A stretch of DNA of 8,414 nucleotides from NCBI GenBank assembly GCA_018816665.1, contig JAHIVM010000045.1:1-8414 (forward strand), written 5' to 3'. Under the pieces are notes generated by a model that had not been told where the DNA came from, did no database searches, and saw nothing but the letters and a program-made list of their open reading frames with translations. Positions 1 to 5,571 of the stretch are shown piece by piece (the stretch's first letter is position 1; every line of letters begins with the position of its first letter). This DNA is from Candidatus Zixiibacteriota bacterium. Its GTDB lineage: Bacteria > Zixibacteria > MSB-5A5 > GN15 > FEB-12. A program made the position numbers and the translations under genes.

Positions 1-321
1 AAAAAACACGCCAACAAACAGATCTTCATGGTCACCGACGGGAAACCGTCGATGATCACCCGACCAAACGGCGAGCTGTACAAAAACCCCATGGGGCTGG
101 ACCCGCGTATCGTGAATCGGACACTTGACGAAGCGGTCATCTGCCGCAAAAAGAAGATCCCCATCACAACCTTCATGGTGACGGATGATCCTTACCTGCA
201 GGACTTTGTGGCCCGTTTGACGGAACTGAATCACGGCCGGGCATATTTTTCATCGGTGGACAACCTGGGGAAATACGTTCTGTGGGATTTTGTGGCCAAC
301 CGCAAAAAGAAGGGCTCCTGA
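1..321 (+). CDS. VWA-domain protein, C-terminal part (5' end outside window)
   Basis: The frame is open from base 1, so only the last 106 residues are visible. The segment IFMVTDGKPS (visible residues 8-17) looks like the beta-strand plus TDG motif that supplies the last metal-coordinating residue of a von Willebrand factor A (MIDAS) domain. The pattern further on, an alpha-helical stretch, then IPITTFMVTDDPYLQDFV, then a Gly-Arg-Ala-Tyr segment, matches the C-terminal half of bacterial VWA proteins related to the CoxE/chelatase-associated group. Such proteins usually bind a metal ion and partner proteins, often an AAA+ ATPase, but the partner gene is not in view. The protein ends in a basic tail (NRKKKGS). 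The next gene begins about 100 bases downstream and has its own possible promoter. The family call is from memory of the motif; the exact subfamily is uncertain. Confidence 0.75.
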   Translation, partial: KKHANKQIFMVTDGKPSMITRPNGELYKNPMGLDPRIVNRTLDEAVICRKKKIPITTFMVTDDPYLQDFVARLTELNHGRAYFSSVDNLGKYVLWDFVANRKKKGS

Positions 322-360
322 CCGGCAACGTAATCGTGTGATGATTCACTACAAAAATGA

Positions 361-389
361 TTGTCAACGTGATGTCCGACCCGTATCTT
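361..389 (+). promoter_or_regulatory. candidate sigma70-type promoter of the zinc-ribbon gene
   Basis: TTGTCA at 361-366 (5/6 to consensus) and TATCTT at 384-389 (4/6) are separated by exactly 17 bases. The predicted transcription start falls near 396. That would make the upstream TTG at 397 essentially leaderless and favours the GTG at 427 as start of the next gene. This is a pattern match only. Confidence 0.4.
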
Positions 390-426
390 CGGCGGGTTGA
401 AAACACCTGAAGAGCAAAGAAGGCCC

Positions 427-624
427 GTGGCGATACAAAAATCCGAAATCAAGCTGCCCGACCTGGACTGGAAAAAGGCTACCTGCGAGGTCTGCGGGGA
501 GTCGTTTGAGTACCTCGGAAAACGCTCGCCGCGCATTTGCAAAAACGGCGATTGCCGGTACAAGCATAAGCACCGGATCGAGCCTTCGTCCTGGGCCTGC
601 TACCAGCCGACCCTTTTTGACTGA
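427..624 (+). CDS. small zinc-ribbon protein of unknown function
   Basis: The product has 65 residues with this start. Two cysteine pairs are visible: CEVC (C20, C23) and CKNGDC (C38, C43), 14 residues apart, with histidines at 47 and 49 and one more cysteine at 58. This spacing suggests a single zinc-ribbon or treble-clef-like knuckle. The middle is basic (KYKHKHR-like), which would suit nucleic-acid contact. The last residues, QPTLFD, resemble the QxxLF sliding-clamp-binding motif. The GTG at 427 has AGAAGG at 418-423, a rather short 3-base gap; the alternative TTG at 397 would add 10 residues but has no clear ribosome-binding site. I do not recognise a named family, and nucleic-acid binding is inference. 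Confidence 0.65.
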   Translation: MAIQKSEIKLPDLDWKKATCEVCGESFEYLGKRSPRICKNGDCRYKHKHRIEPSSWACYQPTLFD

Positions 625-902
625 AACCGCTATTGGCTTCGCCGGGTTTTCCCTCCCCAATCCACCCTCTGATATCCGTCGACGTAACTCCGAAAGATTG
701 GCAGTCGGGAATCATGTGTTTTTAGTGCTTCTTCGACAGGAATCCGGTCCCGCCATCAAAGCTGCTATGTGCTTGCAGTCAGGATCCTTACGAGTAATTA
801 GGGCAAAAAAAGTCCTATTTGTGAAACCAAATTGGCGGTTCTTGTGTTAAAGAGACCAGATACCAAACAAAGGCTAATCTTATCGCTGTACTAAGAGTTT
901 GG
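625..902. other. stretch without a convincing gene; AT-richer, possible imperfect repeats
   Basis: No open frame here has a ribosome-binding site or a recognisable product. A plus-strand open frame does run through to 850, but it begins inside the zinc-ribbon gene in another frame and looks like a shadow. The block is visibly richer in A and T than its neighbours. It holds an imperfect direct repeat (725-745 and 769-787, each starting GTGCTT and ending AGGAATCC or AGGATCC) and a run of seven A at about 804-811. It could be a remnant of a decayed gene, a dispersed intergenic element or simply upstream regulatory DNA. Confidence 0.4.
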
Positions 903-930
903 TTGACGATTTGTTCTGCAAGAGTATATT
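903..930 (+). promoter_or_regulatory. sigma70-type promoter of the HMA-protein gene
   Basis: TTGACG at 903-908 (5/6) and TATATT at 925-930 (5/6) lie 16 bases apart. The predicted start near 937 gives a leader of about 47 bases before the ATG at 984. I saw no long dyad in the spacer of the kind bound by MerR/CueR regulators, so metal control cannot be inferred from the sequence. Confidence 0.65.
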
Positions 931-969
931 AGCGACAGAAGTACATATCACAGAAGAATATTCAGGTAC

Positions 970-975
970 AAGGAG
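970..975 (+). promoter_or_regulatory. ribosome-binding site that fixes the HMA-protein start
   Basis: AAGGAG lies 8 bases before the ATG at 984. An in-frame GTG at 975 overlaps this site and cannot be the start, so the protein begins MKKHLAV, which also gives a proper signal peptide. Confidence 0.8.
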
Positions 976-983
976 TGATCCAC

Positions 984-1538
984 ATGAAAAAGCATCTTGC
1001 TGTCAGCATCTTTGGTCTCGCGCTTATGGCGCTGATGATCGCCCCGGTGACGTCGTTCGCCGGTCCGGGCTGTGGCGCCGGAAAAACTACCGCCACCGCC
1101 TGTTCCGCTGAGGATAAGGCCAAGTGTGTCGCCGCCAAGGGCATCAGTCTTGAAGATTGCGAAAAATACTGCCAGACCGGCAAATTCTCGTCCGTCACCA
1201 TGTCCGTCAAGGGCATGACCTGTGCCGGTTGTGAAAACGGTCTTCGCGCCTCTCTTGAGAAGGTCCCGGGCGTAATGAAGGTCGGCACCGTCTCCCACGA
1301 GACCGAAACCGCCTTCGTGTTCATCGATCCGAAGCTGGTGACCAACGATGCCCTGCTGAAGGTTGTCACGGACAAGGGCTACAAGGCGGAAATCGCTCCG
1401 GCCGTAGTCAACGCCAGTGCCACGACGGTTGATGCCAAAGCTGCTTCCTGCGCCGCCACCTGTGGTGCCGCCGCTGCGGCTGCCTGTGGTAAGACCAAGA
1501 AGGCCGACGACTCCAAAAAGGCTGATGGCAGCAAATAG
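984..1538 (+). CDS. exported cysteine-rich heavy-metal-associated (HMA) domain protein
   Basis: The product has 184 residues. Residues 1-26 form a signal peptide (MKKH, a hydrophobic core, then SFA before Gly27), so the protein acts outside the cytoplasmic membrane, probably in the periplasm. Residues about 70-137 are an HMA (MerP/CopZ-like) domain: GMTCAGC at 77-83 carries the metal-binding Cys80 and Cys83, and the domain ends in the typical DKGYKAEI. The HMA domain is flanked by further cysteines: C30, C40, C48, C59 and C63 before it, and C156, C160 and C168 in an Ala-rich tail that ends in a Lys/Asp/Ser stretch. Family knowledge says GMTCxxC domains bind soft metals such as Cu(I), Hg(II), Zn or Cd; which metal is used here cannot be read. 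The gene stands alone, with its own promoter and a terminator 28 bases downstream, and no transporter or reductase gene is adjacent. It is best seen as a periplasmic metal chaperone or scavenger. Confidence 0.88.
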   Translation: MKKHLAVSIFGLALMALMIAPVTSFAGPGCGAGKTTATACSAEDKAKCVAAKGISLEDCEKYCQTGKFSSVTMSVKGMTCAGCENGLRASLEKVPGVMKVGTVSHETETAFVFIDPKLVTNDALLKVVTDKGYKAEIAPAVVNASATTVDAKAASCAATCGAAAAAACGKTKKADDSKKADGSK

Positions 1539-1566
1539 ACTGAGTTCTACAGAATGTCGGAATGGA

Positions 1567-1593
1567 GGCGGGAGGTTAACTCCCGCCTTTTTT
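1567..1593 (+). terminator. rho-independent terminator after the HMA-protein gene
   Basis: GGCGGGAG (1567-1574) pairs perfectly with CTCCCGCC (1580-1587) around the five-base loop GTTAA. Six T follow at 1588-1593, then C and three more T. It begins 28 bases after the stop codon and closes the single-gene unit. Confidence 0.92.
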
Positions 1594-1619
1594 CTTTCGA
1601 GAATATTGCGGCGGCATAC

Positions 1620-1647
1620 TTGCCTGCTGCGCAAGATGGTGTATAAT
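1620..1647 (+). promoter_or_regulatory. candidate promoter of the PorV-like gene
   Basis: A perfect TATAAT at 1642-1647 is preceded at 16 bases by TTGCCT (1620-1625, 4/6). It sits just after the terminator, where a new transcript must begin. The leader would be about 73 bases and contains a hairpin (1667-1690). Confidence 0.6.
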
Positions 1648-1666
1648 GATAGTCGTTCCGTTGAGC

Positions 1667-1690
1667 GCAGTCGGCGGTAATGCCGCCTGC
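1667..1690 (+). other. hairpin in the leader of the PorV-like gene
   Basis: GGCGG (1673-1677) pairs with CCGCC (1683-1687) around TAATG. GCA (1667-1669) and TGC (1688-1690) extend the stem past a three-base bulge. There is no T tract, so it is not a terminator. It could stabilise the leader or be of no consequence. Confidence 0.35.
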
Positions 1691-1726
1691 ATATAAGGCA
1701 ACCCCGCAACCCGGTAACGGTAGAAC

Positions 1727-2719
1727 ATGACGCTGGTGCGCAACATCGCCCTGATAGGTCTCTGCCTCCTGCTGGCCGTCCCTGCCCATGCCGCCAAGTA
1801 CGCCGGCGAGGCCTTCAGTCTCGGTGTGGGGGCCCGCGGTCTTGCCCTGGGAGGCGCGGTCGTGGCCGGACCTTTCGACGGTACCACGGCGTACTGGAAC
1901 CCGGCCGGCATGAATTCGCTGGGCGGCCGCTACATAACGGCCATGCATGCGGAGACGTTTGGGTCGCTCCTTAATCATGATTTTATCTCTTATGTGGACA
2001 GCCGTCGCAAAGAGCATTCACCGCTTCACGCGTTCGGCTTTTACGTCTACTATCTCGGCGGCGGGGGCATCAAAATCACGCAGCTCAATGAGTTCGAGCG
2101 GCCGTATGTCGTTCGCGAGGAGTCACACGGCGACTGGTTGTTTTCGGCTGCTGTTTCGGGACGCATCAAAGCGACGGTAGATTTCGGTCTCACGGCGAAA
2201 ATCATCTACCGTGATATAGGTACCGAGTCCGGCTACGGATTGACCATGGATGCCGGTATTGTCTATAGGGCGCATCGGTTCGTCAATCTCGGTCTGACTG
2301 TTACCGACATCACCACCGGGTTCATCCGTTACTCGGGGAAGACCGAGGTCCTTGATGCCGATGGGAACGTGGTCGAACGGGAGGCCAACACGGAGTCGAT
2401 ATATCCGACCGTCAAACCGGGCCTCATGCTGGAGTACAACTATGCCGACTTCACCGGCCGCATTTTGACCAGCGGGGACATCCGCTTCGAAAACCTGAAA
2501 TGGAACGCCCAATACTGGACCGGGGCAATATCGCTGGATACCCATTGGGGCTGGGAACTGGGCTACCGGGACATGGTTTTTGGCCGCGCCGGCTTTGATA
2601 TCGGTCGCTTTACGGCCGGCGGCGGAGTAGATTTCCATAACATCACGCTTGATTTTGCATATCTTCATCACGACGAACTTGATGAGACATTCCGGGTAAG
2701 TGCCGGATACCGCTTCTAA
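1727..2719 (+). CDS. PorV/PorQ-family outer-membrane beta-barrel protein
   Basis: The product has 330 residues. Residues 1-22 are a signal peptide ending in AHA. The N-terminal block SLGVGARGLALGGA (31-44) followed by DGTTAYWNPAG (51-61) is the signature of the PorV/PorQ (UPF0164) family, which is related to FadL-like barrels. The remainder alternates short beta-strands with Gly/Asp turns, and the chain ends in VSAGYRF, whose terminal Phe is the usual barrel-assembly signal. In Bacteroidota PorV carries type IX secretion cargo to the surface; in other phyla the family is common but its function is mostly unknown, and no other type IX gene is in view. The ATG at 1727 is the first possible start, because an in-frame TAG lies six bases upstream. 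Its ribosome-binding site is poor (GGTAACGG). It is likely an outer-membrane protein transcribed from 1620-1647. Confidence 0.82.
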   Translation: MTLVRNIALIGLCLLLAVPAHAAKYAGEAFSLGVGARGLALGGAVVAGPFDGTTAYWNPAGMNSLGGRYITAMHAETFGSLLNHDFISYVDSRRKEHSPLHAFGFYVYYLGGGGIKITQLNEFERPYVVREESHGDWLFSAAVSGRIKATVDFGLTAKIIYRDIGTESGYGLTMDAGIVYRAHRFVNLGLTVTDITTGFIRYSGKTEVLDADGNVVEREANTESIYPTVKPGLMLEYNYADFTGRILTSGDIRFENLKWNAQYWTGAISLDTHWGWELGYRDMVFGRAGFDIGRFTAGGGVDFHNITLDFAYLHHDELDETFRVSAGYRF

Positions 2720-2788
2720 GAGCATATGTGCCAACTGACTGAGTGGCCGGGCCAGGGCGGTCGTTCGCAGTGTTGGCCTGTTTCAAAC

Positions 2789-2817
2789 TTGCGGTACTCC
2801 CCGCCGGGTCGTATGCT
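2789..2817 (+). promoter_or_regulatory. weak candidate promoter of the histidine phosphatase gene
   Basis: TTGCGG (2789-2794, 3/6) and TATGCT (2812-2817, 4/6) are 17 bases apart, about 40 bases before the start codon. No terminator is visible after the PorV-like gene, so read-through from that gene is an equally good explanation. Confidence 0.22.
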
Positions 2818-2856
2818 GGTAATGAATGAGGTTCCATTTCCACGGAGGACGTTGTA

Positions 2857-3324
2857 GTGAAGGTGTATCTTGTCCAACACGCCGAGGCTATGAGCAAGGA
2901 CGAAGATCCGGATCGTCCGCTGACCGAAAAGGGCCTCACCGATATCAAACGGGTGGCTACCTATGTTGCCAAAAAAGCTGTTATCAAGGTCGGCATTATC
3001 GTCCATAGCGGTAAGGTTCGAGCTCAACGTACGGCCGAGGAGATATACGAGGTGTTGACCGACACGGCTACGGTGACATCCGTCAAAGATCTCGAACCCA
3101 TGTCCGATCCCGCCATTTGGGCCGAGAAGATCGGCGAGCAGGAGAAGGACATCATGCTGGTGGGGCACCTGCCGCATCTCGCCAAACTGGCCGCCCTGCT
3201 TCTTTGCGGCGATGCCAACAAACAGATTGTATCGTTTGAGATGGCTGGAATGGTGTGCCTCGAAAAGGTGGGGAAAGAGAAGTGGGCGGTCAAATGGATG
3301 ATCACCCCCGAAATGGTGTGCTGA
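2857..3324 (+). CDS. sixA: SixA-like histidine phosphatase (phosphoglycerate-mutase fold)
   Basis: The product has 155 residues, the usual length for SixA. The N-terminus MKVYLVQHAEA holds the catalytic His8; the canonical RHG/RHA is QHA here. It is followed by EDPDRPLTEKGL (16-27), the SixA-type loop. HSGKVRAQRTAEEI (50-63) supplies the second phosphate-pocket basic set (H50, R55), and VGHLPHL (102-108) carries the second core histidine, His104. Known SixA removes phosphate from phosphohistidine on HPt/phosphotransfer proteins in the cytoplasm; the true substrate here is unknown. The GTG start at 2857 has GGAGG at 2844-2848, eight bases away. The gene converges with the DUF2784 gene, only 21 bases apart, with no clear terminator between them. 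I am sure of the family; the symbol rests on resemblance. Confidence 0.85.
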   Translation: MKVYLVQHAEAMSKDEDPDRPLTEKGLTDIKRVATYVAKKAVIKVGIIVHSGKVRAQRTAEEIYEVLTDTATVTSVKDLEPMSDPAIWAEKIGEQEKDIMLVGHLPHLAKLAALLLCGDANKQIVSFEMAGMVCLEKVGKEKWAVKWMITPEMVC

Positions 3325-3345
3325 ATCAACGACCGCAGCGTGCCT

Positions 3346-3753
3346 TCAGCTGCCCGCAAACCAGCCCCGCAGCCGCTTCGGCGGTCGCATCACAAAAATA
3401 AGTAACGTAATCCCCGCCACCAGAACAGTGGGGATGGCGATAATCCACAAATCGATTTCGTAATAGATCAGCTTCTCGATATACCCGGCGATAAATGAGC
3501 CGGGGTAGTCCTGCGTGGGGTCAAGCCGCCGTCGCAGGGCATTTTCCCACACTGTCAACGGACAATACCTGCCCAGCAATTCCAGCGATGCCACAAAAAG
3601 TATGCCCGCCAGATGAGCCGAACGGAACAGCCAGCGGTCGAAAAACTCCGGGTGCCGGAAGCCCCGCAGCGTCAGCACAAAACCGTAGATCATGAACAAT
3701 ATCCACGCGAAGTGGACTACCGTCAGTGTGTCGGCCAGGAGACGGTCGCTCAC
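3346..3753 (-). CDS. DUF2784 family membrane protein
   Basis: The product has 135 residues. It begins with a hydrophobic helix (about 8-29) bearing VVHFAWILF with His14. A second hydrophobic stretch (about 45-62) leads into the family signature LELLGRYCPLTVWEN (57-71), and a third membrane segment lies at about 101-122. The pattern LxE..G..CPLT..EN followed by a YPGSFI..Y segment (83-91) is typical of DUF2784, small inner-membrane proteins without known function. The start is GTG (3751-3753) with GGGAGAAGG just upstream on the minus strand. It follows the DUF1579-like gene by 21 bases on the same strand, so the two are probably co-transcribed. The positively charged C-terminus (RPPKRLRG) suggests a cytoplasmic tail. 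Confidence 0.8.
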   Translation of the reverse strand: MSDRLLADTLTVVHFAWILFMIYGFVLTLRGFRHPEFFDRWLFRSAHLAGILFVASLELLGRYCPLTVWENALRRRLDPTQDYPGSFIAGYIEKLIYYEIDLWIIAIPTVLVAGITLLIFVMRPPKRLRGWFAGS

Positions 3754-3774
3754 GGTGCCTTCTCCCGTGTGAGA

Positions 3775-4284
3775 TTACCTGTGTCGTTCGTAGCTGATGG
3801 CCCAGAGGGTGGTCCAGGTGGCGCCATTGTCATCCGATCGTTCCCAGCGCCAATTCAATGTCATCGGCGTGATGTCTGTCCAGACCATCCGCTGTAGGAA
3901 CGATGTTCCGGTCGAGTCAGTCGCCGACCGGCTGAGGACCATGGCCGTGTCGGACCATCCGCCGGTGAAGTCAAGATAGCCGCCCTGATTGTCCACCCAG
4001 GTCTGGTGCCATCGGCCGGTTCGGGTGTTATACGTCGATACGGACATGCCCCGAAACGGCTGCTCACCGTCGGCGGTGAAGTCCTCTTGGATCACACAGC
4101 CGTCAAGTTCTCTGCTGATGATATTCGTCCCGGAGCCGCCTACCCAGGCAAGATCCCAGGTCCCGAGCCAGAAATCGAACTGTGCGGCCTCGGGCGACTC
4201 GCAGGGTCCGGGCGGGGGGGACTGGGCCGGCGCCGTGGCGGCGACGAGCAACAGCGTAGCAAAACCGGTAAACAACCTGAACAT
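3775..4284 (-). CDS. exported DUF1579-like (lipocalin-like) protein
   Basis: The product has 169 residues. Residues 1 to about 20 form a signal peptide (MFRLFTGF, hydrophobic core, APA before Gln21), followed by a Pro-rich linker. The mature part opens with FDFWLGTWDLAW (36-47), then LDGCVIQEDF (60-69), YNTRTGRWHQTWVD (85-98) and a late WRWERSDDNGATW (145-157). This Trp/Gly pattern of short beta-strands resembles DUF1579 and related lipocalin-like beta-sandwich or barrel domains that may hold a small hydrophobic ligand. Two cysteines in the mature protein, C28 and C63, could form a disulfide. The ATG start has GGAGG six bases upstream on the minus strand. It is the middle gene of the minus-strand group. 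Family assignment is tentative and function unknown. Confidence 0.72.
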   Translation of the reverse strand: MFRLFTGFATLLLVAATAPAQSPPPGPCESPEAAQFDFWLGTWDLAWVGGSGTNIISRELDGCVIQEDFTADGEQPFRGMSVSTYNTRTGRWHQTWVDNQGGYLDFTGGWSDTAMVLSRSATDSTGTSFLQRMVWTDITPMTLNWRWERSDDNGATWTTLWAISYERHR

Positions 4285-4308
4285 AGGGATCCTCCAGTTA
4301 ATAGAGAA

Positions 4309-4336
4309 GGCGGCCGCGGCGAAATGCCGGGCCGCC
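4309..4336. other. GC-rich hairpin between haem lipoprotein and DUF1579-like genes
   Basis: GGCGGCC (4309-4315) pairs with GGCCGCC (4330-4336), and inner GGC/GCC (4318-4320, 4326-4328) continue it around GAAAT. Read on the minus strand it is followed by TTCTCT rather than a T run. It may slow or partly end transcription between the two minus-strand genes or protect an mRNA end; it is not a classic terminator. Confidence 0.45.
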
Positions 4337-4401
4337 GTCTATGTTCTGTAACCGCCCGGGACCGTCCAGAGTTTGCGGTCGATCCCAAATCGTTCACCCG
4401 G

Positions 4402-5088
4402 TCACTGGGCGATTGTGTCGGTCGTCGTTGTGGTATCCGGGTTGAGCAACTGGCGGGCATATTCAACCCCATCGGGCCAGGGCGCTTCCACCACAAACAT
4501 GCCGCGCAAATCCCCGGCTTTGTAGCCGACCGCTCGATCGGCAGGGTAGTACTTCTTCAACTTCTGATACACCCCGGGGACCAGTGTTTGTACTCCGCCG
4601 TGGCAGTTCAGGCATAGCTGGCCGACACGTATCGGCTTGTAGAAATGAAATGTCCGGAGACTGTCAATCTCCGTCCAGTTTGCGACAATCTCCGGCGCGC
4701 CGGTTGTGTCTGCAAAACGGGCCAGGACGGCCAGTTCGGTGGTATCGGCTCGATTATCAGGATTGCGGAACCGTTCGGAAACCCGCTTGATCGTCCAGCC
4801 CTGCGCCGAGTGGGCTGCAGCGATTTCGGGGGCTGCCGTATTACAAACCCTGATGGCGTTTTCAGGACCGCCGTCCTTCATGGCGCTCATCAATTCGCCC
4901 TGCAGGTCGCGCATGAAGGTACCGACCAGTTTTTTGGCCGCATCCTCGTACAGTTGCTGGTCCGCGGTATAGGCTGCCTGTTGATCGTTGGCCGGGAGAT
5001 CAGCATTCTCTTTCGAGCCGCATCCGGTGAGGCCCCACAGGGTCGACAGGATCAACAGGACCAGGACAGTTACAGACATTCTCATCAT
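4402..5088 (-). CDS. DUF3365 (Tll0287-like) c-type haem lipoprotein
   Basis: The product has 228 residues. A hydrophobic N-terminus ends in LTGC (20-23), a lipobox, so Cys23 should be lipidated and the protein anchored to a membrane facing the periplasm. The body fits the DUF3365/Tll0287-like haem-binding domain: ENAIRVCNTAAPEIA (76-90), RVSERFRNPDNRAD (102-115), then CLNCHG (159-164), a CxxCH covalent haem c site with His163 as axial ligand, then YYPADRAVGYKAGDLRG (180-196). The second axial ligand cannot be identified by eye. The tail is Thr-rich. Proteins of this family are often redox or sensor haem proteins, sometimes fused to signalling domains; here the domain is alone. The start could be Met1 or Met2; GGAAGGGA lies just upstream on the minus strand. 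It heads the minus-strand group and diverges from the ATP synthase operon. Confidence 0.85.
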   Translation of the reverse strand: MMRMSVTVLVLLILSTLWGLTGCGSKENADLPANDQQAAYTADQQLYEDAAKKLVGTFMRDLQGELMSAMKDGGPENAIRVCNTAAPEIAAAHSAQGWTIKRVSERFRNPDNRADTTELAVLARFADTTGAPEIVANWTEIDSLRTFHFYKPIRVGQLCLNCHGGVQTLVPGVYQKLKKYYPADRAVGYKAGDLRGMFVVEAPWPDGVEYARQLLNPDTTTTTDTIAQ

Positions 5089-5124
5089 AGATTCCCTTCC
5101 AGCATGCTCATGAAACTTATGCCA

Positions 5125-5154
5125 TTAATATGGTAAGTGTGGGAGTGGGGGCAA
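5125..5154 (-). promoter_or_regulatory. candidate promoter of the minus-strand haem lipoprotein group
   Basis: On the minus strand TTGCCC (plus 5149-5154, 4/6) and TATTAA (plus 5125-5130, 4/6) are 18 bases apart, giving a leader of about 30 bases. It shares the 224-base divergent region with the ATP synthase promoter. Confidence 0.33.
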
Positions 5155-5250
5155 GTGCTAAAATCGTGCTTCAGGGGCAGTTAAAAAGTCCGGTATTGTA
5201 CCCCATGATACTTTTTTCACAAATTACGGACGCCAAAAGGCAGAAATCTG

Positions 5251-5278
5251 TTGACATCTCAGACCGCCGAAATATATT
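5251..5278 (+). promoter_or_regulatory. strong sigma70-type promoter of the ATP synthase operon
   Basis: A perfect TTGACA (5251-5256) and TATATT (5273-5278, 5/6) are 16 bases apart. The predicted start near 5285 gives a leader of about 28 bases to the atpZ start at 5313. This is the best promoter in the window and stands directly before the operon. Confidence 0.8.
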
Positions 5279-5312
5279 GGCGAGTTATTAGCTATAGCTT
5301 TGGGGGTCGTGT

Positions 5313-5570
5313 GTGACCCTGTTGAAACCGCCGGCAAAAAAGAAGGCCGGAAGCTTCGGAGCAGCTGGGGTGCTCCTGGCCGTTCCCACCATCCTGATAG
5401 TCTCCCCGTTGATGGGGTTTTTTGCAGGACAATGGGCGGATTCAAAGCTGGGTACCGATCCGTGGCTAATGATTCTTGGACTCACGCTGGGATTCGGAGC
5501 AGCAGGACGACAGATTTACCTGCTGATTCAAAAAGCTCAAGCGCTCGATAAGGAAGAGGACGATCAATAG
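5313..5570 (+). CDS. atpZ: AtpZ, accessory subunit of the F-ATP synthase operon
   Basis: The product has 85 residues, the normal size of AtpZ (ATPase gene 1 family). A basic N-terminus (KPPAKKK) is followed by two membrane helices at about 16-37 and 50-71, joined by FAGQWADSKLGTDPW (37-51), the family's hallmark loop with D43 and a terminal Pro-Trp. The tail after the second helix (RQIYLLIQKAQ) is charged. AtpZ with AtpI has been proposed to supply Mg2+/Ca2+ or help ATP synthase assembly; that role is from family literature and not visible here. The start is GTG with GGGGG (5302-5306) six bases away. A further in-frame GTG or TTG nearby cannot be excluded. It is the first gene of the operon, one base before atpI. 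Confidence 0.83.
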   Translation: MTLLKPPAKKKAGSFGAAGVLLAVPTILIVSPLMGFFAGQWADSKLGTDPWLMILGLTLGFGAAGRQIYLLIQKAQALDKEEDDQ

Positions 5571-5571
5571 G

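Noticed and set aside
506..850. Plus-strand open frame reaching into the gap after the zinc-ribbon gene
   Set aside because: It starts inside the zinc-ribbon gene in another frame, lacks a ribosome site and shows no domain. I kept only the possibility that the underlying DNA is a repeat or relic.
975..983. Upstream GTG start for the HMA protein
   Set aside because: The GTG overlaps the AAGGAG ribosome site, and the ATG at 984 has ideal spacing and a cleaner signal peptide.
948..1709. Long minus-strand open frame (253 codons) opposite the HMA gene
   Set aside because: It runs antisense across the HMA gene, its terminator and the next promoter, gives an Arg/Gly-rich product with no recognisable domain, and has no ribosome site. 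It is a by-product of codon bias in the real gene.
4006..4617. Plus-strand open frame of 203 codons opposite the DUF1579-like and haem lipoprotein genes
   Set aside because: The product is Gly/Arg-rich without a domain and overlaps two minus-strand genes with signal sequences, motifs and ribosome sites.
5190..5220. Possible terminator with T run (TACTTTTTTC) upstream of the atp promoter
   Set aside because: Only a four-pair stem with a long loop precedes the T run, and no gene ends nearby on that strand.
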